A stretch of 64,000 bases of DNA from Gambelia wislizenii (GCA_030847615.1 JAUMIR010000001.1:382026687-382090686), one strand, 5' to 3'; counted from the first letter of the stretch, positions 11,250 to 23,581 are shown. Translations and numbers: made by a program. Notes: generated from the letters alone by a model not told the origin.

Positions 11250-12490
11250 GTGCAATCTAAAACCAAAAACAAAATTATAAAATTAATAAAATATTACTAT
11301 AACAGGATTAAAACAATACTATAAAAGTGTAAGTTAATACAAATAATATGGACATAAAATCGAAATGAAAGTCGGAAGTGTTCCCTAAATAGAATAGTCT
11401 TAAATTTAGACTTAAAGTAGTCTAGAGAGGTGGTGGTCTGCAAATTCATGGGAAGGAGATTCCAAAAATAGGGGGCAGAGTGGGAGAAAGGATGTATCCG
11501 AGTAGGGGCAGAGGAAATCCTTGGCTGCATCAGCAGCCTTGAATCACTAGAGTGCATGGCATGAACAGAAAAATAGGGGGAAACAAGTGCTGATAAACAG
11601 ATGGGGGCCAAACCATGAAGCACTTTGAAAGCTAATAATAATAGCTTATACCTAATTCTAAATGGGATCGGAAGCCAGTGAAGGGACAAAAACAATGGGG
11701 TGTCATGATTATAATGGCATGAAGAAAAAATTATCCTAGTGGCAGAATATTGTACTGAAATCAAGGGGGCAAGATGGTAAAGAGGAAGCCCAGACAGCAA
11801 AGAATTACAGCAAATCCAGGCGAGAAATGACCAAGGCAAAAACTGAAAGAAAAGGCCTGATTCTCGCTAGATTATAAAGAAAGAAATGACATGACTTTGT
11901 TATGGCCTGAATTTGAGAATGAATGAAAGGGAAGAATAAAAAATGAACCCAAGACTATGCGCTTCCTTTATAGGTTGGATATTAGTGCCACTAACTGTGA
12001 TTGAAAATGAATAACACAGATTTGGCTTCAGCGGGAAGACAAGTAGATCAGTCTTGTCCATATTGAGCTTAAGGCGCCAATGGAGCATCCAAGCAGAAAT
12101 AGCAGATAGACATGATGACACTCACTGTTCAACATCTGGAGAGAGTTCCAGAGTGGAAAAATACAGTTGGGTGTCATCAGCGTATAAGTGATACTGAAAG
12201 TCGTAGGAGCCAATAAGATTACCCAGGGACAGATTGTATAGAGAAAATAACAATGGGCCCCAAACGGAGCCCTGTGGAACTCCAACGGACAGCAACACCA
12301 GAGCAGAGACTCGACCACCAGCAATCACCGCAAATGACCTATCAGAAAGATAGGATCTGAACCAGTTACGAACAGAATCAGAAAATCCAAGATCCTGGAG
12401 CAGATACACCGTAAGACTGTGATCAACAGTATCAAAGGCAGCGGAAAGATCAAGAAGAATCAATACCGAGTAAAGACTTTTCGATTTCGA
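11250..12490 (-). mobile_element. L2-like LINE 3' portion, antisense
   Basis: The reverse transcriptase and C-terminal half of an L2/CR1-group LINE on the minus strand. Readable in order: [13 protein letters not shown] (motif A, near 12450), [16 protein letters not shown] (motif B, near 12270), YADDTQLY (motif C, near 12165), then LHWLPIPFRIRYKLLLLAFK and SSAPTRIHPFSHSAPYFWN. All pieces are in one frame from 12463 down to 11297, with an in-frame TGA at 12124-12122 and more stops between 11900 and 11840. It is 5'-truncated, with no endonuclease part. An L2-type lineage is favoured by the SLHWLP and SAPYFWN blocks, without certainty. Confidence 0.85.
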
Positions 12491-12932
12491 TCATATAGGC
12501 CCAGAAGAGGACACTTGCTTTTTAGACTAACTTTTCTGAAAGGGCTCCAGAATATTATATAATAATTGTATATTATACTTCAATATATAATAACCTGTCA
12601 TGCCCCATGAATCTGATGAGGGTATGGAATCAGAGGAGAAGGACATGGCAGAGAATAGCCCTATGGACCCTGGCAAAGGTTTATCTACACCTGTGCCAGC
12701 AGGGAACCCTGCCAACGTAGAATCACAAGCAGAGGAAGAGCCTGGTCCTAGTGGGTTGGCACCAGTCCCAACAGCAAGCCCTGCCAACTCAGATAAGGAG
12801 GAGGAAGAGGAGACAGACCTACCCATACTGTCCTTCAGCCAGCAGAGATCCCAAAATGAAGCTAGCAGGACATCGGTGAGGCCTTATCCAAAACTCCATC
12901 TCATTAAGGAATACCTGGCATTAAGGAACACC

Positions 12933-13185
12933 TGGCCCTGGTGGTGCAGTGGTTAAATGCCAGTACTGCAAGTCACCACATTGCAGGTTTGATTCCAAAG
13001 GGCTCCAAGGTTCACTCAGCCTTTCATTGTTTCATAGGTTGGTAAAATGAGTACCCGGCTTGTGGGGGCAATTAGATAACACACATTGGAAGCTGCTTAA
13101 TGTAGGGTAGATGTGTAAATTGCTATTGCTTAAAACAATTTGTAAGCCGCTCTGATAGGCTTGTGGCTGAAGAGCGGGGTATAAA

Positions 13186-13189
<4 letters not shown>
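12933..13189 (+). mobile_element. tRNA-derived SINE with L2/CR1-like tail
   Basis: The head has an A box (TGGTGCAGTGGTTAAATG near 12941) and a B box (GGTTTGATTCC near 12987). The body has GGTAAAATGAGTACCCGG, typical of squamate SINEs. The tail reads GTAAGCCGCTCTGATAGGC, then AGAGCGGGGTATAAATAA, and runs into a TA microsatellite. The tail type differs from the RTE-like tail of the other tRNA SINEs here. Confidence 0.78.

Positions 13190-13222
<33 letters not shown>
13190..13222. repeat. (TA)n microsatellite
   Basis: About 16 uninterrupted TA units at the 3' end of the SINE, probably grown from its tail. Confidence 0.97.
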
Positions 13223-13225
<3 letters not shown>

Positions 13226-13640
13226 TTGGGGGAGCTATGGCGCCTTTGTCAGAGATCAACTGATCTTCCTGGTGAAAGCTTCCTGTTGGTTATCTTTGAC
13301 TCTGTGTTCCTGCTGCCTTGACTCCTGTTTAGACCTTGGACTGAGCCTGACTACACTGTTGCCTAATCCTGTTGAACTCTGGACTTGCTTTTGGGACCCA
13401 TAATGACTTCTGTAAGCCTATGTCTCTTGGACTGTTTGCTAGACTACTCTGCATATCCCTGCTTGTTTGTGTCGACTCTTATCTGGACTTTACTTAAACT
13501 GCCTTGTTATTAAGTGTTGGCTGCTTTCCCAGATATTGTTTATACTTTTGCCAGCATTTGGCTGCTTTCCCAGACAGAACCAAACAATAAAGCAGGAGAA
13601 GGAAGAGAAGTTACTGAACAGACTCACATTGCAACCTTAG

Positions 13641-14214
13641 CTCTTAGAAAGACTCCAAACACTTTAGTTCCATACAGGCTCATAGAGCCATCACTGTTTG
13701 AGAACCGTGGATTTTTGCTAAGCAGACAAATGATTCCATTCCCAGCATCATTCCAGCCCCATTCCCTTTTGTTCTTTTCCATATTTTTCTAATTCCCCCC
13801 CCCCAAATTTAGTTGTTCTTCTGCTCCACAAACCTAGTTATCTGAACTGGGCTCTAGAAAGTTCGCACTTTCCACATTTCTCAAAGAAATTTCCCATTAT
13901 GGAATGTGTAAAAGAACCATGTGAGGCATTTTGTCCAATTCTAGTATTTTTTCTCTCGAGGATGCATGTCTTTCTGTGTATGCGACTGAACGAGAGGCAT
14001 CTGTCTAATGAATTCTAGTGATCTAATTCGCTCACATATTTTTAATTTCATCATTGATTGGGTAATTTAGAAAGTTAGGTGGATTCACTATGGGGGAAAT
14101 AGTGAATCAGCAGCTTAATGAGTCTATAAAAGAGTTAAGTCCATGCTCTACCTCCTCTTCCTTTCAAAGCTTTCCAGCATACACATAGTCAACAGATGAA
14201 GCTTCCATCATCAC
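13641..14214. other. No gene recognised
   Basis: AT-rich unique-looking sequence with a C run near 13795-13803. No open frame or repeat family is recognised. Confidence 0.4.
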
Positions 14215-14217
14215 AAA

Positions 14218-14261
<44 letters not shown>

Positions 14262-14264
14262 AAA
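14215..14264. repeat. (GAAA)n microsatellite
   Basis: About 12 uninterrupted AAAG units. Confidence 0.98.
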
Positions 14265-15129
14265 TGACCAATTTCTCTCAGACATAAAGGTGAGAACCAT
14301 GGCTATGCCTTTCAAAATAACTGTCCACTGTCTACCACCAAACACTACATACTATCTCAAAGAAATTAATTCAGCTGGTGGAAGGTACAGTGAAGTAGTA
14401 CATGATAATAGCCCAAACTTCTACTAAATAAATAAAGCCTTGTAAATCCACTCTGATTTCCATTTCAGCTTTGCTGATAATGTTTAAAAGGACATACCTA
14501 CCAAGTGCTTCCTGCCCACTCTTTGCATGGCAAAAGTGATTATACTGGGGAGAAGGGACTGATGCCTTTGATTGGGTAGCTCTGTTTCCTAGATGATGTT
14601 AGAAACTACAAAATGCTAGGGGGATTATGGAGAGTTTGTGGCCATTTTAGGAAGCAATGAAAAGACTGGTTCATAATGGAAAATTAAAAGAAAAAATTCA
14701 GGCACAGCTAAATTGCAGTAGGACTAAATCAAGGCATTGTTCAAATATTCTTCTGTTCTCTCTCCCCTGCTAACTTGCTCCAAATGATTTTCCAGACCTC
14801 TGGAACATGATTTTAGGTTGTATGGGAGGCTGCAGGAAAGAAGGAATGTAATTCCTTCCATTTGTGAAGCTGCTTCCACTTTCAGGAACACACCATTGGA
14901 TTATGGCCCTAAACTTGAAGTGTATCTTACACCCTTAAACCCAGTTTGGGTGGCCATATGACTAGTCTCATTGAATTTTATTCAGAGTCTAGGCATGTCA
15001 CAATTTGGACCATCATCTGGCCCTGATTCCAAGCATTCATTTTTTTAAAAAAAACTAAGCCTCTAGCTCTTGTAGAAGCACAATGAAAGCAACATGGAAG
15101 CACTCTGGTCAAACTGTTCTGCAGGAAAC
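14265..15129. other. No gene recognised
   Basis: Unique-looking sequence with no supported frame or repeat. Confidence 0.4.
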
Positions 15130-15780
15130 AAGTCTAACTGGGAATTTCAGGTATGAGAGAAGCAAGGGAAGAGTGCACTTCAAGGGTGTGAAGTGACAGG
15201 AGAGAAGGTGTAGGAGAGACCTGAGAACAAGCAATAAAAGCAGCATAGTGCATTAAGTAAGGAAGGGGAACTGAGAAGGCACAAGGTGATGTGAGATTAT
15301 GTAAGGGATGGAAGAAAAAGTGAATGATTAGAGCAGTGGAGTGCAAGGAGGAAGTTAGGGTCATATTACTAGGGTATGAGGTGAGCCAAAAAAGTTAATT
15401 GGAGGGAAGGGACAGAGAAGGGGAAGGAAGGAAGAGAAGGTCAGAGGTGCACTGGCAGTGTAAAAGAAGTGAGAGAATTAGGTATGATAAGTTAGAAATG
15501 TCCAAGAGAGGGAGATGTGGGGTCACAAGATGCACTTTTCTGAGTGCAAAGAACAAGAGAAGCAGGCAGGATAGAGGCATGAAGTGAATCCAGGGAAGGG
15601 GAAGGGCAGGTTAGGAGTCCAGCAAAAGAGGCAAGGAAGTAGCAGCAGCAGAGGTCCTCCAGGAGACAGGGAACAGTGCAATTCATTGTTCCTGTGCTCT
15701 TCTTCTTGATGTGGCCCCTTCATGATGCTATTCTGAGGAAAGGAGCTGATAAAAGGCAAGAAGAGAGTGTTGACAGAAGC
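15130..15780. repeat. Purine-rich tract of about 650 bp
   Basis: The plus strand is strongly biased to A and G (repeated GAGAGAAG, GGAAGGAAG and AAGTGAG motifs) without a fixed period. The open frames on both strands here (for example 15399-15587 and 15134-15364) are low-complexity by-products. Confidence 0.6.
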
Positions 15781-18700
15781 TTATTATGTAGATGCTTGTT
15801 GTGGATTTTCAGATTTTTTGGAAATGGATCCAAACAGTGATAAAGAAATGAAAACACCTTTTTTGGATGGACTAAGTAAATTTATTTTTCTTGTGAATAT
15901 GGTGTGAGCATCGGAACCTTTATTCACACATATGTCCTACCTAAATGAATATGCACAAGAGAGGAATATCATTTGGTTCTACAATGTAAAAAGGATATAG
16001 AAAGGATTTATGTCAAGGATGGTGTTAAAGGAGGGGGAAACTGTCATAGTTAAATGCCAAAGTGCACTGGCACTTATTTTTAGGATTTTTTTTCTTCTTA
16101 CACTAGCGAATGCCTTTTTAATGTTTTCAAGGGAGTAGTTGTGCTAGTCTTTTTCAGGGAAAACAACAGGATATAGTATCTAACCTATCTATCTAAAAGT
16201 ATCTACCCTCAAATAGTAACAAATGTTAATTGACATAAGCTTTTGCAGACTGCAGCCTACTTCACCAAATGAATGGAGAGTTGCCTCAGTTGTCAGACAT
16301 TTATATACCTGAATGGGATGGGAAATGTAATTGTTGAGGTGAGAGGGAATGGAAACACAAAAAGTATAGACATTTATCATTTCCTCAACTGGTACTAAAA
16401 AAAACCCATTGGATGACAGACATCCTAGCACAGATTAGCATGTCCATTTTGATGAAAAGTCACATAAGTGACAGAAAGTTAAAGTACATTGTTTTCTAAT
16501 TATATACAATATACTGTATCTCTGAAGGAAATCATGCCATGCTTTTTACTTTCAGATACCGGCATTTGTCATTAACCTTCTGAGCATCTTGTACTTTGAA
16601 TCAGATTGTGATCACTCCCAGGGTTGTTCTTTGGGATTTCACAGATCTGTAGCTTTTTGTCATCAGTTAAAAAACAACAAGCCTCAGATGAATAATTTTC
16701 ATAATATGCAAATTATACACCCAAATCTGAGGAAGTGGAATATGATAACATTTCATCCAAAACCATGACTGACTGTACTTTAGAGGGACAAACTATTGTT
16801 TGGTAAATGTCCTCCTCTTTGAAGGGAACCCCAGTTAACTTTCTTTGTAGCAGCTGTGGGCAGCAGCAGCCTTAGATGTCTGGATGCCACCATTTAACTT
16901 CCTAAAATGCCCTGGTTTGATACATTATTAAAAGTCTTGTGGGAAAATAAAATGGCAGCTTGGTAAAACCACTTCAGTTACCAGACAAGTCTTTTTTTAA
17001 GTAAACCCAGAACAGACACAATTGTTGGGCCCTGCTAGGACCCAGGAATTTGAGCAAAGGAGCTTGATTCTGATGCCAAAAGTGTTTTAAAAAATAAAAT
17101 AAAACCAACTGTTTTGTTAAAAGCATCCCAAAATTTCACTGTGTGAAATGAGGCACACAGTATCTCTGTAGGGATAAAAATGAATCTTAAAGACTGTCTT
17201 CATAAATGACACAGATATTAGGCATAAGAAACAGCTGCAACAAACAAGATATTTCTGGGTTCTTGCTGACAGTGTCATAGCAACAGCTTGAGATTATTGC
17301 CTAACAGAAAACATCTTTTTTTCAAAAATGTGGGACTTCCACGTGTCCTGATAAGAGAGGACATAGGGAGGTTAAAAAAAATTATGCACATTAGGACAGG
17401 TTGATATCTCTTTCTTGAGGGGAAAACCACATGTAATTAAAATTATATTGTCTTGCATGATATTCAGAGAAGAATGCTTTCTGCAAAAGGTCAAAACCTG
17501 AATTTATATTGGGATATTATGATAAATGAAATCATCAGCATTGGTTCCATTTTTTGGCAAACACAAATGATTTCTTTAAAAATGGATTCTAATTTGGGAA
17601 CACTTCTTGGCCTCTCCTCAAGGACATATGCCCAGATCTCTTGATGATGATGACAGCACTACTGATCACTTATTTAGAGGTAAAGGACACTGAATCTAGG
17701 CCACATCTCTACAGAGGACTGGCACACTAAACTTATGGATCAGTGGTTAGGAGGACCACATAGATTAACAGGAATGTATACTAAATTCAGTAAGATAAAA
17801 ATAGCAAGCTTGCTCTCAAACACTAACATTATTCATCCTTTGAATAATATTTTCTTTCAAAGTTAAATATTTGATATGCGGAAAAAAGACTTGTCACATT
17901 CTCTGCAGTTTTTAACAAAGTAGAACAACCTGTAAAAGCAAATATGCTTCCTTTACCTACTCCAGATCATGCCATCTGATCACTACTTCAAATAATACCA
18001 GTTGTTTTCTTGGTACATCAAATGTACTATTTCTTGAACAGAAACTAGTAGTAAATATAAAATAGATGACTGTTGTTGATATATACCATCTTACAGTGGC
18101 AGCTAGTGGCTTCCATGTCACTGGAACAGTTAATCTCTTCTGGATTTTAGCCTGAATTTTAAAATCCTCAAATAAGCTGAGCACATTGGATAGCTTTTTA
18201 AAATTCAGATTAAAACACAATATGAATACACTGACTCACTGACATGGAAGCTGCTGGCTACATGTTGATTCACCATTCAACAATTTATTTAGTGGGTCTA
18301 CTTTAGTTAGGATTAACCAACAGGATTCTGACTAATGTGTGTGCTTGGAACCGAGGTTTCCTCCATATACACAACTGACACTAAGGCTGCAATCCTGTGC
18401 ACACATACTTTGGACTATGACAGCTACACAAATGTGGCAGGATTTTATATTGTTGGCTTCTGGAGCAAAGAAACCTGTAGAAGACCCCCTCAATCCTTAG
18501 CGATGGTCTTGTTTCACCAAAATAATGTTGGAAAACCAAAGTCACATTGATGAGACACCTATTGGTCATGGCCACAAATTTCTGATCATTTATGCGTGTT
18601 CCTTACACAAATCCACAATGACTCCTGCAGTGTTGCCCAAGGAAGTTATAGTATAGTCAATGTAATATGAATTTCACTCTATAAACGATACATTGCTTTG

Positions 18701-19739
18701 ACATTGAGAAAGGGCCATAATTTGTAAACTTAATAGTAATTCTATTAAGTTATAATATTGTCAAGGTATACAAGGTAATGTCTTTTGAAAATTGAGCTGC
18801 TTCTTATCAAAAGTGACTAGATCTATGAAAACTGTGCCTTTGATTGTACCTGACATATTTTTAAAAGATCACATAGTCATATGTGCCACCTCCCTGAGTA
18901 CCTTATATTGAAGCAACTTACTAGCTCATGAAGTTATAGCTGGAGCTACTTACTGTAGCTTTTAATAGGAAGGCAAAGTATTCCTACATCCATATCAACA
19001 GCTGTTATTATGAAAGAGTTGTGGTATATAATTCAGTTTCAGGATATAACTCTGTCCAAAGCCATGCCCTCTATCTATTTCATAGTTACAAAATTTAAAG
19101 ATTTTAAAATCATGGTTAATGCACAAATTTACACTAACAAGATGTCCATGAGTACAGCAGTAAAAGTGTAACATTTTATTTTCATTAGACTCATTCATGG
19201 CATGTACCAGGCATGAGAAAAAATCATTGAGAAAGATAACATATCTGCACTCGAACTTGTGGAGTGTATTAAAATCTACCTTTTGGTGATTCTTAACCCT
19301 AAAAAGAAGTTCTACAATGGGGTGTTCCAGAAGTTTTGTTTAAGGAAATGTGCAAAGTGAATTCAACAGTCCCTCCATAGAGAGGAGGTTTAATAAACTT
19401 CATGGGGAGCAACATTTCTAAAAAGAGTGATTGTTCCTATGCATTTCGAGACTGTTGAACAAAAAACAAACAAAAGCAAAACAATTTGGAAGGTGTTCAA
19501 ACAAAACATATGAGAAATGGTGATTTACTTTTACACTAGCCTCCTAATGTTGGGACATAGAAAGACACGCTGTGTCCACCACAACCACCTGCATAGTTGT
19601 TCCATGTCGACAGGACGCCAAGGAGAAGGTTTTCTGGAGAGACTTCTGCAAAAGACTTCAGGCTGAGAAGGAAAAATTCATTCACCCCAGCACACTGCCT
19701 TGAGCTCTGGCTTGCCAAATAAAGAGAGCAACAAGGCCA
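15781..19739. other. No gene recognised
   Basis: Long AT-rich stretch. A minus-strand frame near 17957-18220 was examined as an exon and rejected. No repeat family or RNA gene is supported. Confidence 0.4.
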
Positions 19740-20060
19740 GCCTTCACTCAACTTGGGAGCTTTAATCTTTGTTTGCAATATATTTACAATATATATACAG
19801 AGTATAGGACAATCTCTCTTAATCCAACAAACTGCTTTGCCAACCACCATCCACAACAAACCCACACTGGAGGTAATTCCCATCTCCTTTTTATAGGCAG
19901 TTAAACAATGCCTGTTACATCAGGCATCTCAGGTGTGCATACTCTAAAATGCTAACTCACACACACACCTGCCACTGGAGCTTAACTACTTTCATTTCTA
20001 AGCTTACAGCTCCATCTTGTGGTCACATCCATGTCATTTCCTGACACCTAATACACCCCA
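19740..20060 (-). mobile_element. Possible LTR fragment, antisense
   Basis: Read on the minus strand, there is a TATA-like CCTATAAAAAGG near 19898-19887 and an ATTAAAG poly(A)-like signal near 19760. A short U5-like segment follows, with TTTATTTGGCAAG near 19720. This order is what an LTR would show, but neither boundary nor a target duplication is clear. A similar layout is faintly visible at 1360-1440. Confidence 0.25.
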
Positions 20061-21407
20061 GAACATCAGACTCCCCATTTCATATATTCATCCAGACTAG
20101 GAGAATCATTGTTACATACTTTAGGACCAGCCAGAGAGTTGTATATAATCCTTCCAATAAGCTTTTATTTAGTAACACTGAGAGAAGATTTAATCAGACA
20201 ACAGATGACACTCACTACATCGAGGTTTGGAAGCTGTGACCTCCAGAAGTTGCTGCCCCCAAATTGACATCAGCTCTAGCCAGCCTAGCCAACGGTGAGG
20301 CATAATGAAAGAACCGCCTCAGGAACATCTGGAGAAGGGATGGGTTGTGGTTCTGAAGGCCAGTTTTCTCCCTTAGGACCCTGTGGGGAGACCCACAGAC
20401 TGCCAAACTTCATAGGCCATCTCCAGGCAAACAGGAACACCAATTTGACCATGGTTCCTTTGGGTATGGAGCAGCCCTATTAGCACTGATTCTCTTCACA
20501 CTAACAACAAATGTGCAGGCACAAAAGTGTGCATTAGCATCAGGGGTGTGATGATGGTGATGATCCTATTCATATGTTCAATACATATACTGTGTGGAGA
20601 TGGAGAACATGCTAATAGTGAAATGGGAATGGCCCAGGAGAGGCAGCATGGGTATATATGGGTATGGGAGTGAAGTATTCTGAAAGTTCCATATTGGCTA
20701 AAAAAGTGTTGTAAGAGTGCACAAGTTGAGATTAATCCAGTAAAGGAAATAAATTAAACAGGGTTGGCATATTTAAAATGACCCTGAAATGCCACAGCAA
20801 TGACAATTGCTGACAATCTGCCCCCTGTTGTGGGATCACATCCAGCTACTATTACATCATCACTGATGGCGTTTCACCAGGAGCAGAACCAGTGTGTTAC
20901 TCTGAGAGTCGTATGAGATGAACACCAGTTTTCTACCACTTCACATAATACAAATTATGTATTATGTGCACAATCCAGAATGTTTCAGAAACAAATAAGC
21001 CCTGTGGAAAGCAAGTGAATAGTATTTCGTCATTGGGCATCTGTAATTACAGTAATGACAACAAACCCTTTGCTGGACTGTACACTGCCCTATTGAACTG
21101 TATATAGATTACAGACAGGATCAACAAGTGGAATACCAGAGAGAACATTCTGTAATAGTAATGTACTTTTGCATGTACTATGAAATTGAGACACTATACT
21201 GGAGAAAATACTCCAAATCTTCAGTAGCTAGAGCGAGGGGAGAGTAGTTTTCCAACTTTTTGTAAAGTAACTTTGTGACAGCAAAGACAGATTTAGCACT
21301 ACCTTCAAAATTCATCCTAATCTTTCAATGAATTTAAAAACCTTCTTAGTTCCAATTTGATGGACTTGCAGGAGAAACTCTCATTTTTTTAAGGAAAAAA
21401 AAGATAC
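20061..21407. other. No gene recognised; probable intron
   Basis: Unique-looking sequence downstream (in minus-strand sense) of the exon at 21566-21408. If that exon is real, this is intron. Confidence 0.4.
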
Positions 21408-21566
21408 CTTGGTCACTTGAAATGGAACTTTTGAACCATTTGTAAATGGGGATAGCTGTCTCTCCATCTGCCTTGAAGGGATTATATTTCTAGAGGGAGG
21501 TTGATTGTGCAAAACTGAAGACAGGCAGAGTTGTACAGTCTCCTTCAGAGCTTTCAGCTGTGACTC
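21408..21566 (-). CDS. Putative internal exon of an unrecognised host gene (downstream exon)
   Basis: Minus strand, 159 bp (53 codons). It is preceded by a good acceptor (TTTTTTCTCCTTAG) and followed by a GTATCT donor, phase 0 at both ends. The peptide begins ESQLKALKETVQLCLSSVLH and then turns Ser/Pro-rich (NQPPSRNIIPSRQ, SPFTNGSK). The start continues the heptad-like coiled coil of the exon at 23581-23507, with matching phase and the usual exon-intron spacing of a large gene. I do not recognise the gene. The sequence looks conserved and coding, because neither segment contains a stop or resembles a repeat. The remaining exons would lie outside the window or were missed. Confidence 0.62.
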
Positions 21567-22469
21567 CTAAGGAGAAAAAATGCCATTAAATCTTTACAAG
21601 AGATTACAAAGAAAAAACATTTTACTCTGGATATCATTGTTGACCTTTCATGCTCTTTACCACGTGCACAGAAAACAACACTCAAATAAATGATCAGTTG
21701 CACAGATGGCAACAGTAAATGCTTACATGGAACAATGGGTCAAAGCATCATAGGAAAGATCCATATCTTTGAGCAGATTAGGGACTCCTGGTAGCTCATT
21801 TTGCAATTCACCCACTTGGGACTCTCACATACAAGATAGTAGTGGATTATTTGCAGATAGTAGTGGATTACTTGAAGTGGGCCCCCAGGCCAGGATCTTT
21901 GGCAGGCCCCCTACCTACTCCTAAAGTAAAGGGCAGTAAGATACTCTACAGGATTTAGTTTAAAATTAAAATAAGTCAGTTTAAATGATGACACCAAAGT
22001 AATATTTATATTTATATTAAGAAACTAAATGGATTTACATAATAAAAACTTGCAGTAATATCATACCAGTCCCCACTCCTAATCCCAGGTGTCCAGGCCC
22101 CCAGGATAGAACCCTGTCAGCCCCCCCCCTTTTGTGGGGTCCATGTTCAGAAGACTTGAGCACAGTCAAGGGAGAGTGATGTCCCATGAGAACAGAGGTG
22201 GGTAGCTGTTGGGGTTAGGGGGTTGCATTTGTTCCCCTTCCAGGAGAATATCATCTCAAATACAACCCTGAAAAAAATCAAACTTCCGCCTCCAATGCCC
22301 TTTAGTGGCATGGAGGCAATTCTGCCATATCTTTGGCCCCACATAGACTATTTTAGGCCCTGGAGGAGCCTTTATTACAAAAGGAAGTGAGTGACCTGGA
22401 AGCCAACATCTGGTGCATTACAACAGTCCATCTTTCCATTGTATTAATTAACTTTCAATTAGTTTCTGG
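21567..22469. other. No gene recognised; probable intron, left part
   Basis: Sequence between the downstream exon and the L2-like fragment. It has a short direct duplication near 21834-21872 (AGATAGTAGTGGATTA twice). No other feature is supported. Confidence 0.4.
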
Positions 22470-23014
22470 GCAAGGTATAAAGTATTGGTCATTAACTTTA
22501 AAGCCCTTCATGGCTTAGGGCCAGGCTACCTAGGGGATCGCCTTCTCACGTACAGTCCGCCCCGTACCCTTAGATCCTCTGGGAAAAAATTACTCCAGCC
22601 AATTAAAACTAGGTTGGCCACAGTCACCCAAAGGACCTTCTCCGTCACTGCCCCCAGACTGTGAAATGGCCTGCCGGAGAAGATTCAACATCTTTAAGAT
22701 CTAGGTATTTTTAAGAAGGCTATTAAGATGGATTTCTTCTGGCAGGCCTTACCAGATTAGGTTAAATGCTCAGCTGCCATTTTATATGCCATTTTACATT
22801 TTACATCTTCCTATTTTTATTTTATTTTTAATTTCCATTCTATGATCTTTTCTGTTTTAAATTTTTTAAATGTTTTTTTATACTCAAAGTGTGAAGTGAT
22901 TTATAATGATAGAAATTATTTTAATGGTGCTGTTTTAATATCTTTATTAGACTGTTGTCCGATGTTTGTATGATGTTTGCCACCCCGATCCTGATGGGAT
23001 AGGTGGGGTACAAA
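22470..23014 (+). mobile_element. L2/CR1-group LINE 3' fragment
   Basis: Translation gives KPFMA*GQATxGIAFS-type and then RLWNGLPE-type blocks: the GCCCTTCATGGCTTAGGGCC segment near 22502, GACCTTCTCCGTCACTGCCC near 22632, and TGTGAAATGGCCTGCCGGAG near 22660. The order is that of L2-like C-termini. The tail is CACCCCGATCCTGATGGGAT plus GGTGGGGTACAAATAATAAT, which leads into an AAT repeat. 5'-truncated and non-coding. Confidence 0.75.
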
Positions 23015-23050
23015 TAATAATAATAATAATAATAATAATTGTTATTATTA
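23015..23050. repeat. (AAT)n meeting (ATT)n
   Basis: About eight AAT units from the tail of the preceding LINE meet a short ATT run that belongs to the opposite-strand tail starting near 23050. Confidence 0.9.
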
Positions 23051-23300
23051 TTAATAACTTATTTACTTTATGAAAAGATTTATACCCCACCCTATATCAT
23101 GAGATCTCAGGGTGGCTTATCAATATTTGTAATTTAAACCATAGCATTTCCCTTGAAAGGAAATCAAAAGCAGATCTGAGATCAACAAAGGTAATAAAAA
23201 GCTTATTGCCTGGTTGCATTTGCAATCTGAGGCTATACAAGTCATAGTAATTCCCTTGATCCTGGTAAGACAAATAAAGAGGAAGGGGAAAGAGATGGGC
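23050..23300 (-). mobile_element. LINE or SINE tail, antisense
   Basis: It opens TTTATACCCCACCCTATATC and CTCAGGGTGGCTTA, the complement of the GGGTATAAAT-type LINE tails seen elsewhere in the window. The left boundary is sharp at the ATT repeat. The right boundary is vague. Confidence 0.5.
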
Positions 23301-23506
23301 CTTATCGAACAGCTATAAAGAAAAGGTGCTACTGCATAATTAGGCTGTCAAATGGCAAGAACCTGCCTCCCTTTCAGTGGTAAGATACATTATACATAAC
23401 AAAATAAAAAGTCTACAGTTTTACAAGAAGACATAGGCTGCCACATTAGGATGTGCAGTAGGTGTCTATTAACAGAGCTGAAAGAGGTGCTCAGAAAAGT
23501 TCTTAC

Positions 23507-23581
23507 TTTATCAAGAGCTGCTTTTTCCAGTTCTTCTTTTGCAATTGCTAGTTTCTGTTCCAGGTCTGTAAGCTGTTGCGC
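23507..23581 (-). CDS. Putative internal exon of an unrecognised host gene (upstream exon)
   Basis: Minus strand, 75 bp (25 codons), acceptor TTTAAATTTCCCACAG and donor GTAAGA, phase 0 at both ends. The peptide starts AQQLTDLEQKLAIAKEEL and ends EKAALDK. It is rich in Leu, Glu, Lys and Ala with heptad spacing, so a coiled coil is likely. Joined to the next exon (21566-21408) it reads ...ALDK-ESQLKALKET... without a break in frame or helix pattern. That join is the main support for a real gene. The gene was not recognised, and no further exons were found upstream in the window. Confidence 0.65.

Larger units (their letters stand above)
12596..13640 (+). mobile_element. Probable solo LTR split by a SINE
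   Basis: It starts TGTCATGCCCCATGAA and shows an AATAAA at 13586-13591. The left part (12600-12956) carries a short acidic Ser/Pro/Glu-rich frame (ESEEKD, EEEEETDLP), as seen in some vertebrate Ty3/Gypsy-type LTRs. The right part (13223 onward) is the pyrimidine-rich CTTGGACTGAGCCTGAC type common in such LTRs. The SINE at 12933-13222 sits in the middle. No clear 5-bp target duplication was found, so the right end is uncertain and the class is inferred. Confidence 0.4.

Noticed and set aside
15134..15759. Several overlapping frames on both strands
   Set aside because: They come from purine-rich low-complexity sequence with few stop codons.
17957..18220. Minus-strand frame with a possible exon (AKIQKRLTVPVTWKPLAAT then GTAAGA)
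   Set aside because: The acceptor side lacks a pyrimidine tract, and part of the sequence is an inverted copy of a nearby segment at 18236-18260. No link to the two better exons.
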